50,325 bases of DNA from an uncultured Gammaproteobacteria bacterium. GTDB taxonomy: Bacteria; Pseudomonadota; Gammaproteobacteria; HK1. This document shows, piece after piece, positions 48,393 to 50,325 of this stretch. The stretch lies in assembly GCA_947258715.1 (NCBI GenBank), contig CAMYJH010000021.1:1-50325 (forward strand), written 5' to 3'. Made by a program: the position numbers and the translations under genes. The first letter of the stretch is position 1. Every line of letters begins with the position of its first letter. The notes beneath the pieces are model-generated. The model was not told where the DNA came from. It did no database searches and saw nothing but the letters and a program-made list of their open reading frames with translations.

Positions 48393-49250
48393 ATGAGTCT
48401 GACAGCGATCTACGCAGCCAGCTTGGTGGCCACGTTCGTCGCCTGGTACCTCTGCACTCTGATCCCGAATCGACCGGCGCGCGGAATTCTCCGTGCCGCC
48501 GTCATCGCCTTCCTTTGCTCACCCGGAATCCTCGTCGGCCACGGCTTCGGCGTCGCCCCCACCCTGTTCGCCCTTTACGTGCAGCCTTCCATATTCACCT
48601 TTGGGCCAATGCTCATGGTATGGATCATCGCTTTGGGGGTGATTTTCGGCGTCCCGGCGCTGCGTAACGATCGCGGCCAATGGCCGCCCTCGGCCAAGGA
48701 GATCTTCTTGGGTTTTTATGCCGGGAAGTTCGTCCTGTTCGGAATCGTTGCTGCATTGCTGATCGGGGCGTTGATATACGCCGGTCAACGGCGCAGCCTG
48801 TGGGTGGTGACGCTCAAATACGGACTGTTCTTCGCCGCTGCGGGCATCAACCTGGCGCTTTGCTACTGGGCGGCCCGGGCGAAGCAGGCAAAACCACTAC
48901 TGACGCCGCTGTTCTTTTCCGCCCCGGCTCTGCTCGCGACCGCACCCACCGTGGCCTTCATGTGGTACGGTGCTGGCGCCATCGGCGGCCTGATCGGAAG
49001 CGGAAGCCAGCGCATCGCCTCCTGGATCGCGCTCGGCGTCTTCGGGCTCCTAAGCGCCAACTCGATGTTTCGAATCTACCTCGCCGCTACTGCGCCGCCC
49101 CATGTCACTATCGGGGGCGGCGTGGCCGGTAACGCCGCGATGGCCGCAGTGTTCGCCGTTCTGGCAATCTTGCCGTGGTGGATGCTCAAGCTTCGCGCGC
49201 AGACAGAAGCAAATAAAGTCAAGTCGCAACGGGACCGAGGCGGCGGCTGA
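48393..49250 (+). CDS. Polytopic membrane protein of unknown function
   Basis: 285 residues with about seven to eight transmembrane helices, for example TAIYAASLVATFVAWYLCTL and GPMLMVWIIALGVIFGVPAL. A Gly/Ala-rich helix (IGGGVAGNAAMAAVFAVLAI) and a short basic tail (KVKSQRDRGGG) end the protein. No transporter or enzyme motif is recognised. The ATG at 48393 has only a weak upstream site. It is divergent from the DUF2779 gene and convergent with the universal stress protein gene. Confidence 0.65.
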   Translation: MSLTAIYAASLVATFVAWYLCTLIPNRPARGILRAAVIAFLCSPGILVGHGFGVAPTLFALYVQPSIFTFGPMLMVWIIALGVIFGVPALRNDRGQWPPSAKEIFLGFYAGKFVLFGIVAALLIGALIYAGQRRSLWVVTLKYGLFFAAAGINLALCYWAARAKQAKPLLTPLFFSAPALLATAPTVAFMWYGAGAIGGLIGSGSQRIASWIALGVFGLLSANSMFRIYLAATAPPHVTIGGGVAGNAAMAAVFAVLAILPWWMLKLRAQTEANKVKSQRDRGGG

Positions 49251-49328
49251 CGGCAGGATAAGCGTCCGGCAATAGTGAAATAATCAACTCCGCGACCATT
49301 GCCTTCTTCCAACAGCGATGTGCGCCGA

Positions 49329-49772
49329 TCAGTGGATAATCAGACAATTGCCCGGCAACAGATTGGATACTTTCCTGGAAACGCTACCTAGCAACATTCC
49401 CTGTACCTGCCCCAGGCCGCGTGTTCCCAAAACCACGAGATCGGCATTTTGCTCTTTGGCCGCCTGTAATATTGCATTCGACGGATCGCCACTGGCGATG
49501 CTGGTTTGAACCCTTTTCGCCCCACTCTGTTCCGCTTGGGCCTTGGCGCCTTTCATTGCGGTCTCGGCAACCACCTGCATGATCTCCGTCCTGTCGCCTT
49601 TAATCTTCTCGATTTCTGCCATCCGCTCGATCTCGGGAGGAAGCTGCATGTCCCTGATGACATACAAGATCGACAGGTCGGCATCGAACTTGCCCGCAAT
49701 CTGCGCCGCCATCGTAACGGCGCGGTTTGCCGCTGGAGATGCGTCACTCGCAACTAGAATTTTTTTGATCAT
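49329..49772 (-). CDS. Universal stress protein (UspA family)
   Basis: 147 residues, a single USP domain. The N-terminal strand is MIKKILVASDASPAANRAVT, and the ATP-binding pattern G-2x-G-9x-G-S is seen in GTRGLGQVQGMLLGSVSRKV. Such proteins bind ATP and act in stress adaptation. The ATG at 49772 follows AGGTGG. The gene stands alone between the membrane-protein gene and the partial gene at the right edge. Confidence 0.93.
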   Translation of the reverse strand: MIKKILVASDASPAANRAVTMAAQIAGKFDADLSILYVIRDMQLPPEIERMAEIEKIKGDRTEIMQVVAETAMKGAKAQAEQSGAKRVQTSIASGDPSNAILQAAKEQNADLVVLGTRGLGQVQGMLLGSVSRKVSNLLPGNCLIIH

Positions 49773-49938
49773 GCTTAATCCACCTTAAATAGAAATAGAC
49801 CATATGGTTCCCAAAGCAGTAATGCGAAGGGGAGAATAGTAAAGAATCAAAAAGCGACCAGATTTATTTTTCGCCGCACACTACGCATGCATACGAAAAA
49901 TAATTCGTTCCCCGTTTTCGCCATCCAGGCGATCGAGA

Positions 49939-50325
49939 TCAGTTGCCGGGGATCTTGTAGCTCAGACTCGGCCACACGGCGAGACCGGCGGAGCCGCTGA
50001 TGGTTTCACCGCTTTGCAAGTCGCTCGCCATCTCCCCCAAAACCGTGCGCACCAAAATGTCTCCCCCACCGGTGATGCCCTCGAACCTTCCAGTTCCGCC
50101 GGTGAGCGTGAACTTGCCGGCGCAGACTCCCGGCTTTCCGCTGCATTCGAACTTGGCGAATACCGTGCCGCCACCCGAGCCCTTGATGATGCATCGGCCC
50201 GAGGCCACGACCTTCTTCTTGGCCAGCGAGATTTCGCGGCTGCCGGGGCAGACGAAGAGCGCAGCGTCCAGGGCGCCCTTGCCGTCCTCGATGTACATGA
50301 TCCCCTCGGCTCTACCCTGGAACAG
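49939..50325 (-). CDS. Beta-rich protein, 5' end outside window (partial)
   Basis: The frame is open from the right edge to a stop at 49939, giving the C-terminal 128 codons. The sequence is rich in Gly and alternating strands: FAKFECSGKPGVCAGKFTLT, then GGTGRFEGITGGGDILVRTV. The GGTGRFEGITGG segment is the kind of motif found in allene oxide cyclase-like and related eight-stranded barrels. Three Cys (VCPGS, RCIIKG, FECSG/VCAG) may form disulphides. Family and function are not settled because the N-terminus is missing. Confidence 0.6.
   Translation of the reverse strand: MFQGRAEGIMYIEDGKGALDAALFVCPGSREISLAKKKVVASGRCIIKGSGGGTVFAKFECSGKPGVCAGKFTLTGGTGRFEGITGGGDILVRTVLGEMASDLQSGETISGSAGLAVWPSLSYKIPGN

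Noticed and set aside
1..50325. tRNA and rRNA genes
   Set aside because: No cloverleaf with a T-loop GGTTCGAATCC-type core or conserved rRNA segment was noticed on either strand; a covariance search would be decisive.

Overview
The window reads as a GC-rich proteobacterial chromosome segment. It is most likely from a chemolithoautotrophic beta- or gammaproteobacterium: it carries a form IA RuBisCO operon (cbbL-cbbS) followed by phosphoribulokinase, with a divergent LysR-type CbbR. It also has a FecR/CHASE2-cyclase pair of a kind common in Betaproteobacteria. The taxonomic placement is inference; no rRNA or tRNA gene was recognised.

Layout. 0-6.5 kb: small secreted proteins, a polytopic membrane protein, a remnant of a Fis-type regulator, a MAPEG-CIA30 pair, a homocysteine S-methyltransferase family gene and a frameshifted lysine-rich gene. 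6.8-11.5 kb: a sugar-nucleotide and sucrose cluster (glgC, sucrose-phosphate synthase, a P-loop uridine-kinase-like protein, and a HIT-superfamily nucleotide-sugar phosphorylase-like protein). 12.0-15.9 kb: the Calvin-cycle locus. 16.4-18.0 kb: a EutB-like hydroxyectoine dehydratase next to a truncated M24 peptidase, apparently a decayed catabolic locus. 18.2-25.9 kb: an intact lysine-rich secreted protein, a patatin, a very large hydrolase/di-heme fusion, an orphan CheR, a CapA-type protein and a CPBP protease. 26-35 kb: small accessory genes, a thiol dioxygenase, two DUF2845 paralogues, an IorAB-type molybdenum hydroxylase, a cation:proton antiporter and an acyl-CoA ligase. 35.9-41.9 kb: a CHASE2 cyclase and a FecR-TPR-beta-barrel outer-membrane protein. 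42-50 kb: a Cys-rich secreted protein, a hydrolase, a glutathione peroxidase, a GrlR-like protein with PPK2, a DUF2779 nuclease-like protein, a membrane protein, a universal stress protein and a partial beta-rich protein.

The most striking structure is a dispersed palindromic repeat of about 86-91 bp. Nine full copies and one half copy lie between 19.8 and 46.7 kb, and I found none in the first 19.8 kb. Its arms are near-perfect inverted repeats of about 29 bp. Each intact arm carries stop codons in all three inward frames, and the copies sit almost only at gene 3' ends. Four genes take their last codons and their stop from it. It behaves like a MITE- or REPIN-like element used as a bidirectional end-of-gene cassette.

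Functionally, the Calvin cycle, ADP-glucose synthesis and sucrose-phosphate synthesis sit side by side, which suggests that fixed carbon is routed to sucrose as storage or compatible solute. The stress genes (PPK2, USP, GPx, antiporter) fit a free-living, environmentally exposed cell.
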